Assembly (NCBI GenBank): GCA_032251315.1
Contig: JAVVEE010000010.1
Location: 1-47,286 of the forward strand
Source of the DNA: LH-M37 sp032251315
Lineage (GTDB): Bacteria > Pseudomonadota > Gammaproteobacteria > SZUA-229
Length of the DNA stretch: 47,286 nucleotides
Reading direction: 5' to 3'
The notes beneath the pieces were generated by a model that had not been told where the DNA came from, searched no databases, and saw only the letters and a list, made by a program, of their open reading frames with translations. Made by a program: the position numbers and the translations under genes. Below are positions 16,668 to 25,102 of this stretch, one piece after another (within the stretch, counting starts at the first letter, position 1; each line of letters begins with the position of its first letter).

Positions 16668-16801
16668 TACTATTGAGTTATATGGAAAGGATACCCTTCA
16701 ATCAAGACGCGCTGAGAATACATCCGTATACGCTCGGCAGCAGCATCCCTGCTGCTGACGGTCTTGATTGAAGGGTATCCTTTCCATGCGTTTTGTTAGT
16801 A
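16668..16801. mobile_element. Palindromic MITE-like element, copy 1 (about 134 bp)
   Basis: Perfect 27-bp inverted arms lie at 16682-16708 and 16761-16787. They enclose 52 bases that contain two smaller hairpins: ATAC/GTAT at 16719-16730 and CAGCAGCA/TGCTGCTG at 16738-16757. Outside each arm, exactly nine bases further out, is a second inverted pair TACTA (16668-16672) and TAGTA (16797-16801). The direct repeat TACTT occurs at both edges (16664-16668 and 16800-16804), a candidate target duplication. The left half recurs at 47215-47286 with two mismatches in 72 bases, and the similarity begins exactly at the outer TACTA. No transposase is encoded. The right edge is 27 bases from the ptsP ATG. 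Confidence 0.85.
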
Positions 16802-16828
16802 CTTTGCGAAAAACCGGCAAAATCATTT

Positions 16829-19120
16829 ATGACCCATAAAATATTCGAAACTCTTAAATGCCTCATCCAGGATGTGAATGAAGCATCCGGCCTGGAGCAG
16901 GCGCTCAACATCATTGTAACCCGCACCAGGCAGGTTATGCATGCTGATGCTGTCTCGGTCTACTTTCGCGACAATAACACCAATCAACTGGTTCTCATGG
17001 CCACCGATGGTCTGAACCCGAAGGCCATTGGCAAGATCAGATTCGATCTTGATCAGGGTCTGGTCAGTCTGGTGCTGACCCAGACAGAGCCCCTCAACAT
17101 TAAGAACGCACACGCACATCCGAATTATCGTTATGTCACAGAGACCGACGAGCTGGCCTTTCATGGCTTTTTAGGCGTTCCCATTATTCAGCATCGTCAT
17201 GCACTGGGTGTGCTGGTGGTACGCCAAACCCGGCAACGGCGCTTTTCCGCCGATGATGAGACTTTTCTGGTGACGCTGGCAGCCCAGCTGGCGGGTGCCA
17301 TTTCTCACGCTGAGAAAATGGGAGAACTAACGAAATTACTGACTGATACGAATCATGATTCATTCATCCTCAAGGGTTTAAGTGGCTCCCCCGGCATTGC
17401 CATTGGCGAAGCGGTGATCGTCTTCCCGCCGGCAAATCTGGATGCAGTCCCCGATAATGTTATCTCAGAACATGAAATAGATGATCACATTCAGGCGTTT
17501 AATCGCGCGCTCGATAATGTAGAAAACGAATTTATGGAACTTTCCCGTCGCCTGCAGGATTCATTATCTCGCGAAGAGTTGGCGCTGTTTGATGCTTTCT
17601 GTCTGATGTTGAGAAGTGATACTCTGGTTAACACCGTCATTGATCGAATAAAATCCGGCCAATGGGCTCAAGGGGCACTGCGTGAAACTATTTCAGAGCA
17701 TGTAAGTCAGTTTAACGCCATGGACGATGCCTACCTGCGTGAGCGTGCTGCCGATATCAAAGATCTGGGACGGCGCATATTGATGCATCTACAGGCGCAA
17801 CAGAGCAAACCACTGGATAGTACCGCACCCGTCATACTGGTGGGTGAAGAACTTAGTGTTTCACAATTTACTGAGGTGCCGATGCAATATCTTGCCGGCA
17901 TTATCTCAACGCAAGGATCAGCATCATCCCACATTGCAATACTGTCACACGCTCTCGGCATACCTGCGGTTATGGGCGTAGAAGATTTGCCGGTCAATCG
18001 CCTGAAAGGTCAGCAAATAGTCGTCGATGGCTATCGCGGCCGGATTTATGTCAAACCCACGGCAGCCGTTCTCAACGAATTCAAACGATTAATTAAGAAA
18101 GACGAAATCCTGGATAGCGCACTCAAGCAATTAATCGATAAATCGTCCACAACACTGGACGGCGTTCACATCCCTTTACATGTTAATACCGGCCTGCTCG
18201 CCGATATATCACCCTCCATACAAAGTGGCGCAGAAGGCGTTGGCCTGTATCGCACAGAAATCCCCTTTCTTATACGCGATGGTTTTCCCGGAGAAGATGA
18301 GCAGGCCCACATCTATCAACAGGTCTTGCAGAGTTTTGCTCCCCGCCCGGTCACCTTTCGCACGCTGGACATCGGCGGCGATAAGGCATTACCCTATTTC
18401 CCTGTAATAGAAGCCAACCCCTTTTTGGGATGGCGCGGCATACGTATTATGCTGGATCACCCTGAGATATTTCTTACTCAGATCCGCGCCATATTAAAAT
18501 CAAACATCTATGGCAATAACTTGCGCCTGATGTTGCCGATGATTAGTGATATCAGCGAAGTTGACGAATCGCTAACATTAATTCATAAAGCGCACCGGGA
18601 ATTAAATGCAGAAGGCAACGACGTGCCCTTCCCCCTTATCGGCCTGACGATTGAAGTGCCTTCAGCCATATTTCAGATGCACGCTTTTTGCCAACGCGTC
18701 GATTTCTTTTCCATTGGCAGTAATGATCTAACTCAGTATTTATTAGCGGTGGATAGAAACAACCGGCAGGTAGCAGGCCTTTACAACTGCCTGCATCCAT
18801 CGGTATTGCATTCAATTCATCACATCATCAGCATTGCACATCAGCATAACAAACCGGTGAGCGCGTGTGGTGAAATGGCCGGTGATCCCGCCTCTGCATT
18901 ACTGCTTACAGGCATGGGCATTGACACTCTGAGCATGAGCGTAGGCAGCTTACTGAAAGTAAAATGGGCGATACGATCTTTCACTCTGGAGCAGACCAGT
19001 GAACTGGCGGAGAAAGCCTTAGCCATGGAAAATGTAACCGATATACGCGCGCTGGTTAATCAGGCGCTCGATAATGCGGGTCTGGGCGAGTTGATTCGGG
19101 TGGACAGCATCGAGCCTTAA
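16829..19120 (+). CDS. ptsP: Phosphoenolpyruvate-protein phosphotransferase, nitrogen PTS enzyme I
   Basis: PtsP transfers phosphate from PEP to NPr (PtsO) and on to EIIA-Ntr (PtsN), a regulatory chain responding to nitrogen and potassium status. The protein has 764 residues. An N-terminal GAF domain (about 15-160; ALNIIVTRTRQVMHADAVSV) is followed by the enzyme I N-domain with the phospho-His in GSASSHIAILSHALGIPAVMG. The PEP-binding barrel follows (GVGLYRTEIPFL, RTLDIGGDKALPY, GWRGIRI, FFSIGSNDLTQY, and SACGEMAGDP with the catalytic Cys). I start it at ATG 16829, which aligns with E. coli PtsP; a TTG 12 codons upstream reaches into the palindromic element. No ribosome-binding site is obvious. 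Its usual upstream neighbour rppH is absent. Confidence 0.95.
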   Translation: MTHKIFETLKCLIQDVNEASGLEQALNIIVTRTRQVMHADAVSVYFRDNNTNQLVLMATDGLNPKAIGKIRFDLDQGLVSLVLTQTEPLNIKNAHAHPNYRYVTETDELAFHGFLGVPIIQHRHALGVLVVRQTRQRRFSADDETFLVTLAAQLAGAISHAEKMGELTKLLTDTNHDSFILKGLSGSPGIAIGEAVIVFPPANLDAVPDNVISEHEIDDHIQAFNRALDNVENEFMELSRRLQDSLSREELALFDAFCLMLRSDTLVNTVIDRIKSGQWAQGALRETISEHVSQFNAMDDAYLRERAADIKDLGRRILMHLQAQQSKPLDSTAPVILVGEELSVSQFTEVPMQYLAGIISTQGSASSHIAILSHALGIPAVMGVEDLPVNRLKGQQIVVDGYRGRIYVKPTAAVLNEFKRLIKKDEILDSALKQLIDKSSTTLDGVHIPLHVNTGLLADISPSIQSGAEGVGLYRTEIPFLIRDGFPGEDEQAHIYQQVLQSFAPRPVTFRTLDIGGDKALPYFPVIEANPFLGWRGIRIMLDHPEIFLTQIRAILKSNIYGNNLRLMLPMISDISEVDESLTLIHKAHRELNAEGNDVPFPLIGLTIEVPSAIFQMHAFCQRVDFFSIGSNDLTQYLLAVDRNNRQVAGLYNCLHPSVLHSIHHIISIAHQHNKPVSACGEMAGDPASALLLTGMGIDTLSMSVGSLLKVKWAIRSFTLEQTSELAEKALAMENVTDIRALVNQALDNAGLGELIRVDSIEP

Positions 19121-19180
19121 ATTGGCGCCAGGGAATCTAAAATACAGTCCGCGAAGGAGACAGATAAAAATAAAAACACC

Positions 19181-19252
19181 GTCCGCGAAAGACGCCAAGA
19201 ACGCGAAAAAGTCAAAATCAACCATTCAATTTTTTTGGCGTTTTTCGCGGAC
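19181..19252. repeat. Long inverted repeat between convergent ptsP and yggX
   Basis: Arms at 19181-19198 (GTCCGCGAAAGACGCCAA) and 19235-19252 (TTGGCGTTTTTCGCGGAC) pair over 18 positions with a single G-T wobble and can extend about three more. The loop is 36 bases. Reduced copies of the GTCCGCGAA motif lie at 19147-19155 and, reversed, at 19303-19309. It could act as a two-way transcription terminator. Confidence 0.85.
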
Positions 19253-19270
19253 CAAAGCCTTTGTTTTTAT

Positions 19271-19310
19271 CTGCGTTTATCTGCGTTTATCTGTGTTCAT
19301 CTGCGGACTA
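19271..19310. repeat. 10-bp tandem repeat (CTGCGTTTAT-type)
   Basis: Two perfect and two degenerate 10-bp units follow the inverted repeat, with a partial unit before them. The pattern of ATCTGCG or ATCTGTG steps is a motif I associate with dispersed repeats in many unrelated bacterial genomes. It ends 33 bases before the yggX stop. Confidence 0.85.
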
Positions 19311-19343
19311 AGTTTTTATTTTATTCAAATTTGTTTATCAGCT

Positions 19344-19625
19344 TTACTTGCCGCCGCCGGCCTGGAAGCCTGCGGGTGCCTGGCCATAGTCGCCTTCCTG
19401 GAAGAAAAAGCCCAGCATGTGTTTTTCGATTAACTCGATGCTTTTAACATCCGCTGTATTCAGGCCATTCTCGTTGATAATGGCAGACAACCGAGTCAAC
19501 CATTGCTGCCAGCCTTCCTTGGAGACGTTTTCATAAACACGAATACCGATTTCACCAGGATAAGTTGGTGCATCCAGTCCTTCGGCTTCTTTTTTTAAAA
19601 CTACGCACTGTACTGTTCTAGTCAT
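19344..19625 (-). CDS. yggX: YggX family oxidative damage / Fe(II)-trafficking protein
   Basis: A small cytoplasmic protein of 93 residues that protects Fe-S enzymes from oxidative damage and is linked to iron trafficking. The N-terminus MTRTVQCVVLKKEAEGLDAP with Cys7 and the segment PGEIGIRVYENVSKEGWQQWL are diagnostic. The C-terminal tail is unusually Gly/Gln rich (GQAPAGFQAGGGK). In many gammaproteobacteria yggX sits beside mutY; here it follows a radical SAM gene by 62 bases on the same strand. Confidence 0.95.
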   Translation of the reverse strand: MTRTVQCVVLKKEAEGLDAPTYPGEIGIRVYENVSKEGWQQWLTRLSAIINENGLNTADVKSIELIEKHMLGFFFQEGDYGQAPAGFQAGGGK

Positions 19626-19687
19626 GATTACCTCTTACTACTTAATGATCAAAATGGACAATTTATATAATATTCTGTTTTATGATT

Positions 19688-20746
19688 CTAACGGCTTTCA
19701 TATTTTTTCAGTAACACACCATCATCGCCACAACAGTCGGCTGCACATTTTTTGGTTTGGTGGACCTCTTCAGCACTACTGTTCAGGTAAAACTCAACAG
19801 TAAGATTTTCGTCCGCGCAATCACAGCCTTTGTCATTATACACGTAAATATTATTCAGCCCTGCCCGCACCGCTTCGTCTCTAGCCTGAAGCAGCATGCT
19901 CTCCGGTGTTGCCGGAACATCACTCAGTTTATAGGCGGGGAAAAACCGGGTGATATGCCAGGGACTGTCCGGCCCGAGATTATCACGAACCCAGCAGGCA
20001 ATTTTATAGTGCTCTTCAGCGCTGTCATTTTTACCCGGTATGATATTGGTGCGCGTCTCTACATGTATCCCCAGTTGCTGCGCTTTTTTGATTGAATGCA
20101 GCACATCTTTCACTTTTGCCGGCTTACATATATCTTTGTAGAAATCATCACTCATACTTTTAATGTCTGAACACAGAACATCGATGTGGGGCGCGATCAG
20201 TTCCAGCGCTTCGTCGGTGATAAAACTGTTGGAAACATAAACAGTATAGAGGCCCGCTGCATGCGCCAGCTTGCAGACATCGAGTACGTACTCCAGCCAG
20301 ACCGCGGGTTCTGAATAGGTAAAGGCAATGCCCTGAACGTCAGCGCGCAGCGCCGCATCAACCAGTGCCTGCGGTGGTACCCACGCTTCCTTTGATTCAC
20401 CTTTCGCCAGATTATCCAGGGCACTCACGCCCCAGGATATTTCCAGATTGTGACAGCCGCCACAGCGGAAGCTGCAACCGTAACTACCCACCGACATCAC
20501 TTGCGTACCGGGACGGTAATGCTTCACCGGCTTGTCTTCGATAGCATCAATACTGATGGCCGAAATAATGCCATAAGAGAGGTTATACAAAGTACCGTTA
20601 CGATTAACGTGCGCCTGACAAAAGCCTCTCTGGCCATGACCAATTTTACAACGCCACAGGCATAGATTGCAGCGAGTGGTGCCGTTGTCCAGCTTCTCCT
20701 GTAAACGGGTTTCGATCAATCGATACTGTACGTCATTAGTAGTCAT
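19688..20746 (-). CDS. Radical SAM enzyme of the AmmeMemoRadiSam type (AmrS-like)
   Basis: A radical SAM protein of 352 residues. The Fe-S/SAM motif is Cys91, Cys95 and Cys98 (CSFRCGGC), and the N-terminal cysteine set CNLCLWRC with GFC (Cys26, 29, 33, 43) is typical of the AmrS group. Other family landmarks are AFTYSEPAVWLEYVLD, SDIKSMSDDFYK, ETRTNIIPGKNDS and WHITRFFPAYKLSDVPAT. The usual C-terminal NCPxC-type zinc-ribbon segment is not seen. Instead there is CDC (308, 310) and CAADCC (334, 338, 339). The AMMECR1 and Memo partner genes are absent from the window. The substrate is unknown. It is nine bases downstream of the M16C peptidase gene. Confidence 0.85.
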   Translation of the reverse strand: MTTNDVQYRLIETRLQEKLDNGTTRCNLCLWRCKIGHGQRGFCQAHVNRNGTLYNLSYGIISAISIDAIEDKPVKHYRPGTQVMSVGSYGCSFRCGGCHNLEISWGVSALDNLAKGESKEAWVPPQALVDAALRADVQGIAFTYSEPAVWLEYVLDVCKLAHAAGLYTVYVSNSFITDEALELIAPHIDVLCSDIKSMSDDFYKDICKPAKVKDVLHSIKKAQQLGIHVETRTNIIPGKNDSAEEHYKIACWVRDNLGPDSPWHITRFFPAYKLSDVPATPESMLLQARDEAVRAGLNNIYVYNDKGCDCADENLTVEFYLNSSAEEVHQTKKCAADCCGDDGVLLKKYESR

Positions 20747-20755
20747 AGCTAACTC

Positions 20756-23719
20756 CTACAGGTGAATAACTTCCAGACCCAGATCGCCTGTTATTTTATA
20801 TGTGGCCGCACTGGTAATAACAGCAGTGCTGGCTTTGTCCGCCTGCAAATAGGTTTCGGTGACTCGCCTGAGATCATCCACAGTAACCGCCAGCACGCGC
20901 TGCCTGGCCGCCTGAAGCTTCTCACGTGTTCGGCCGTGCAGGCTGTTATGAAAGGCGTGACGCGCTTCACCGGCCGGTGAACCGGGTTTATCCATGGCTC
21001 CGATCACACCCAGAATCGCTTCTTCGAGCTGCTGTGGTTCGTGCTTGTTAGTTAACACCCAGTCAATGGCCCGGTCAAAATCTTTCAGGGTTTCGGCTAA
21101 ACGCGGATCACGATACGAAAAGAATTTAAACGCCGCAATATTGGAATCATGAGTGGCACCGCCACCATAGGCACCGCCCTTCTCGCGAATTGCGGTGTGC
21201 AGGCAGCCATTGCGCATGAAACCGCCCAGTACTGACAGGGCGGCAGCATCGGGGTGCTCCATGGGCACCGTGGGATAAGCTCTGGCGCAGAAATTCACTT
21301 GCGTATTGGCCACCCACATCTGTTTGACCGGATGATGTTTTTCCGCCAGTGAAAATGCCTTAACCGAGGTTGTCAGCGCTTCCGCTGTCCACACCTGCTC
21401 AAACTCGTTCACCAGTGAATCGACCTTGTCAGACTCGACAGTCAGCATGTAGCGATGCGATGAAGCCATGACCTGCTGATGCACTCCGGAAAGGCCCTCG
21501 GCAAAATGGGCAATCGACTGCGCGGCATTGTCGCCATGGTTAGCATCATCGAGTTGCTTGATATAACGAATGGCTTCCAGACCGCCAAAGCGATGCGACA
21601 ACGCCGCCACAGGACTCATGCCGCTACTGGCAGCGGTCATAGCCAGCACATGACCACTGCCGGTAACACTACGCTCACGCCGTGCACGTTGCTGTGAAAT
21701 CAGCTCTTTCATACGATCATGCTCGTCAAAACGCACCGTATGAATAGTGTCGTGCATCAATGTCGCAAGCCGACCGTTATTTCTATTGAGCGCCTTGCCA
21801 GCGAACAGAAAATACGCACTGATTGACTGAACATCATTGGTGGCGGCCATAATACTGGACTGCGCCTGTATACCGCCGCTCATGCTGGACTGTAAATCCT
21901 GCATTTTCAGATAATCATTATCGCCACAGCCAAGCTCGGTCAGAGCGGAAGAATAGTAGGGCAGCAGGTCGAGCTGCGCTTCAGTCAACTCCGGCAGATC
22001 AATGGCCAGTTCGTGATAGACCAGGCCATTAGTGCCCTGGGTATAAAGCTGTGAATCTGTGCCGGCGATTTTCCGCAGCTGCGCTTCAGGAATAGATAAT
22101 TCAGCCGGCACATCTTCAAGCCCCACTTTGGGCAATATATCAGGATCATCAACCTGCTCCTGACGTTTTTCCAGATCGGCAGCGCGCTGAATTATCCGCT
22201 GCTTATCGTCGTCAGAAAGGGAAGCCTTGATCGAAGCCAGCCGTTGTTTTTCAGCCTGCTCTTTACGTGCGCTCAGTTCGGTATCGGGGCGCAGTGTCAG
22301 GCGTACGCGATGCTGGTTATCCAGCAGATATTCTTTAACTAATCGCTTGATGAATTCCGGATCTTTGATTTGCTCACGTAATGATTCAATCACCGGATCC
22401 AGATCAAAGACCGCAGAGGGATCACTACGATGAATCGCTGCGGTCAGACCTTCCAGAATGAGTTGTAGGCCAAAGGGATAACCGTCGCCGCCGATTTCGC
22501 GCTGACTGATTTCAAGCTGATGCAGTACCGATTCCAGACGATCATGACTGATGCCGTTTTGCGCTACATCCTCAAGTACCGACAGCACCAGTTTCTCGAA
22601 TTCCACGGCATGTTCTACTTCGCTGCCTTCAAGGCCGCAGACGAAACACATTTCATAATTGGAATCTTCCAGGCCACACAGTGGCGAAGGCGAGCTGCCG
22701 AGATCGGATTTTTCCAAAGCATAGCGCAACGGTGATGAGCTATTATCAAGAAGCACCTGAGACAACAGATTCGCCTTCATCATTTCATCCAGCGAGGTAC
22801 AGGGCCCTAACAGCCATGACAGAACGTGATGAGTTTTCTCTTTAGCAGTGTCATCAGCACTTAAATCATAGGCATAAGCTTCTTCAACGGCGATGGGAGA
22901 TAAATACCTTTTCTCCGGCTCGACGGCAATATGCACATCCAGTTTATCAAATTCAGAAAGCGCCTTTTCTTCAAAGGTTTTCTGATGATCCGCCGCAGCC
23001 ATATCACCAAAGGTCATAAATACCGCGTTGCTGGGATGATAATGGATTTTATGAAAATCTTTTAATTGCTGGTAGGTCAAATCCGGAATATCAGCAGGCT
23101 CGCCGCCGCTATTAAAATGATAGGTCGTAGTTGGATACAGATACTTGCTCACTGTCTGCCACAATATACTCACCGGCGAACTCATTGCGCCTTTCATTTC
23201 ATTGTAAACAACGCCCTTGAACTCAAGCTCTGATTCGGGGTTGTCCGGTTGAGAAAATTCGACGCGATGACCTTCCTGTAAAAAATCCAGTTCTTCGAGA
23301 CTGGTAAAAAATACCGCATCCAGATAAACATCAAGCAAATTCTTGAAGTCTTTTGTGTTTTTGCTGGCAAATGGATAGGCCGTCCAGTCGCTGCTGGTAA
23401 AGGCGTTCATAAAGGTATTGAGGGAACGGCGAATCATCATAAAAAACGGATCCCGTACCGGATAGTGCTTGCTGCCGCAAAGCGCAGTATGTTCCAGAAT
23501 GTGGGCGACACCGGTTGAGTCCATCGGTACCGTTCTAAATCCAACCAAAAAAACATTCTCCTTATTTTCAGAAGCCAGATGATAATGAAGTGCGCCGGTT
23601 TTCTTGTGGCGATACTCTTCAATGGTAATATTGAGCGAATCGATCCGGCGTTGACCCACACATTCAAAAGAGTCATGTGACTTCATTAAATCGGTATTTG
23701 ATTTCTGATTTTTTTGCAT
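20756..23719 (-). CDS. M16C family zinc metallopeptidase (presequence-protease-like insulinase)
   Basis: A large peptidase of 987 residues, the size of the presequence protease (PreP) subfamily, which degrades short unstructured peptides inside a closed chamber. The inverted zinc motif is HILEH (His73, Glu76, His77), with the third ligand Glu in FKGVVYNEMKGAMSSP. There are four repeat-like M16 domains; the second pair has EKGGAYGGGATHDS. No signal peptide is seen, so it should be cytoplasmic. GAGAG-like bases precede the ATG. It is leftward between the tpm-like gene and the radical SAM gene. Confidence 0.92.
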   Translation of the reverse strand: MQKNQKSNTDLMKSHDSFECVGQRRIDSLNITIEEYRHKKTGALHYHLASENKENVFLVGFRTVPMDSTGVAHILEHTALCGSKHYPVRDPFFMMIRRSLNTFMNAFTSSDWTAYPFASKNTKDFKNLLDVYLDAVFFTSLEELDFLQEGHRVEFSQPDNPESELEFKGVVYNEMKGAMSSPVSILWQTVSKYLYPTTTYHFNSGGEPADIPDLTYQQLKDFHKIHYHPSNAVFMTFGDMAAADHQKTFEEKALSEFDKLDVHIAVEPEKRYLSPIAVEEAYAYDLSADDTAKEKTHHVLSWLLGPCTSLDEMMKANLLSQVLLDNSSSPLRYALEKSDLGSSPSPLCGLEDSNYEMCFVCGLEGSEVEHAVEFEKLVLSVLEDVAQNGISHDRLESVLHQLEISQREIGGDGYPFGLQLILEGLTAAIHRSDPSAVFDLDPVIESLREQIKDPEFIKRLVKEYLLDNQHRVRLTLRPDTELSARKEQAEKQRLASIKASLSDDDKQRIIQRAADLEKRQEQVDDPDILPKVGLEDVPAELSIPEAQLRKIAGTDSQLYTQGTNGLVYHELAIDLPELTEAQLDLLPYYSSALTELGCGDNDYLKMQDLQSSMSGGIQAQSSIMAATNDVQSISAYFLFAGKALNRNNGRLATLMHDTIHTVRFDEHDRMKELISQQRARRERSVTGSGHVLAMTAASSGMSPVAALSHRFGGLEAIRYIKQLDDANHGDNAAQSIAHFAEGLSGVHQQVMASSHRYMLTVESDKVDSLVNEFEQVWTAEALTTSVKAFSLAEKHHPVKQMWVANTQVNFCARAYPTVPMEHPDAAALSVLGGFMRNGCLHTAIREKGGAYGGGATHDSNIAAFKFFSYRDPRLAETLKDFDRAIDWVLTNKHEPQQLEEAILGVIGAMDKPGSPAGEARHAFHNSLHGRTREKLQAARQRVLAVTVDDLRRVTETYLQADKASTAVITSAATYKITGDLGLEVIHL

Positions 23720-23748
23720 ACTACTCTCTACTGGTTATCGTGTTTTAT

Positions 23749-24438
23749 TTAGTTTCGCGTCAGTTTATAAGCGGTCTCAATTAAAGAACTGACACCGCGT
23801 TGCTGAAACCTTGGCTCCTCGGCAAGTATATCCTTAGCTCTCAGCTTTTCTACCTTAAAGTGCTTGCTGCAGAATTCCCTGACCTCTTCTTCTGTCACAG
23901 AGAACGGCGGTCCGGCCATTTCCGCCTGTAGATAGGTCAGGGTAATTAACAGTGTGCGCATGCCGGGGCGCTGCAATTGTGCCATCTTTTGGGAATATTG
24001 AAGACGCATTTCTTCAGGCAGAGCAATCATTGAAGCACGATCGTAAATTTCGGTCACGCCTTCCAGATCTTTCGGCGAGAGATCAAAAAAATCACCTAGA
24101 AGTATTTCGATGCGACGCTGACCTTCATTACTTCCCTCAGCGATGTAGCGGGTAAAAGCTCCGCTCTCTACCTGCTGATATTCAAGTTGATGGTTTTTGA
24201 AAAAATCAACAACGGCAATCGGGCTACATTCGACGCCCAGCACCTCATAACCATTCTGAGATAGCCAGTACATATCCAGCGATTTGCCACATAAGGGCAC
24301 AAAAACTTTGAGCGCTTTGCGTTCCTCGAGGGGAACGGCCTTATCACCATAATAATATTTAAGATGTGGATTCAGAACATCCTGATGAAATCCCGTTTCA
24401 CCCTTCTGCCATCGCTGCAACCAAAAAGCCTGTTCCAT
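23749..24438 (-). CDS. tpm: Thiopurine S-methyltransferase family protein
   Basis: A SAM-dependent methyltransferase of 229 residues. The N-terminus FWLQRWQKGETGFHQDVLNPHL, the SAM loop VFVPLCGKSLDMYWLSQNGYEVLGVE and YDRASMIALPEEMR match bacterial thiopurine methyltransferase. Bacterial members methylate selenium and tellurium oxyanions as well as thiols, so detoxification is a plausible role. The start is two bases from the stop of the 91-residue gene upstream, and it lies 29 bases before the M16C peptidase ATG. Confidence 0.92.
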   Translation of the reverse strand: MEQAFWLQRWQKGETGFHQDVLNPHLKYYYGDKAVPLEERKALKVFVPLCGKSLDMYWLSQNGYEVLGVECSPIAVVDFFKNHQLEYQQVESGAFTRYIAEGSNEGQRRIEILLGDFFDLSPKDLEGVTEIYDRASMIALPEEMRLQYSQKMAQLQRPGMRTLLITLTYLQAEMAGPPFSVTEEEVREFCSKHFKVEKLRAKDILAEEPRFQQRGVSSLIETAYKLTRN

Positions 24439-24440
24439 AA

Positions 24441-24716
24441 TTATTCAGGCTTCCATATGCCGAAGGCATCCTCAGCCGGAGCGCTGGGCTGCATATCGCG
24501 CTCAACCTGTTTGAGAACCTGCCCCATAAAACCGGCGAGATCGGAAATAAACTCCTGTTTATCCAGGCCGGGCTGCTCCTGATGTGCCATCAGATAGCCG
24601 GTCACTGCTGAAAGATATTGCATCAGCAACATATCATTGTCAGCTTCCGGATCGTGGGCAACAACCACGTCCTTAAGTTTGGAAACCAGCTCTGATGATA
24701 ATTGTATACCGCTCAT
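24441..24716 (-). CDS. Small hypothetical protein, helical
   Basis: I do not recognise this 91-residue protein. It begins MSGIQLSSELVSKLKDVVVA, is predicted mainly helical (MLLMQYLSAVTGYLMAHQ and LAGFMGQVLKQVERDMQP), and ends in a Pro-rich tail. There is no signal peptide, no membrane segment of usual length, and no cysteine. The gene is two bases upstream of tpm on the same strand, so the two should be cotranscribed, and it is divergent from the YqfO-like gene. Confidence 0.75.
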   Translation of the reverse strand: MSGIQLSSELVSKLKDVVVAHDPEADNDMLLMQYLSAVTGYLMAHQEQPGLDKQEFISDLAGFMGQVLKQVERDMQPSAPAEDAFGIWKPE

Positions 24717-24785
24717 TATTTTCTCCTGTGCTATATTAAAAATTTTAAATACTAATGATCTTCTATTAATAATTGTGAGTATCTT

Positions 24786-25097
24786 ATGTATAAAATCTGT
24801 TTTTATGTCCCTGAAAACGTTACGGACTTAGTCAAAAATGCTGTTTTTGAAGCGGGCGCCGGAAAAATAGGCCTTTATGATTCGTGCTGCTGGCAGACAT
24901 CGGGTACGGGTCAGTTTCGACCTCTCGACAACAGTAACCCTTATATAGGTCAGACAGGTCAAATACAACTGGTGACCGAGAATAAAGTCGAGATGGTCTG
25001 TGATGATAAATATGTGAAAGCCGCCATCGAAGCTCTGAAAGCCGCTCATCCTTACGAGGAGCCCGCCTACGAGGTATGGCGACTAGAAGACCTGTAA
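24786..25097 (+). CDS. YqfO/NIF3-domain small protein
   Basis: A 103-residue stand-alone version of the domain inserted in NIF3/YqfO proteins, with a PII/CutA-like ferredoxin fold. MYKICFYVPENVTDLVKNAVFEAGAGKIGLYDSCCWQTSGTGQFRP and the terminal AHPYEEPAYEVWRL are diagnostic. The biochemical role is not established. It points right, is divergent from the unknown gene at 24716, and converges with lpxA five bases after its stop. Its position is odd because lpxB would usually lie beyond lpxA. Confidence 0.9.
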   Translation: MYKICFYVPENVTDLVKNAVFEAGAGKIGLYDSCCWQTSGTGQFRPLDNSNPYIGQTGQIQLVTENKVEMVCDDKYVKAAIEALKAAHPYEEPAYEVWRLEDL

Positions 25098-25102
25098 GCC
25101 TC

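Noticed and set aside
16682..16771. 29-codon frame starting MERIPFNQDALRIHP inside the palindromic element
   Set aside because: Both strands give a similar short frame because the arms are palindromic. No ribosome-binding site is present, and the second copy is cut off. Most likely a by-product of the repeat.
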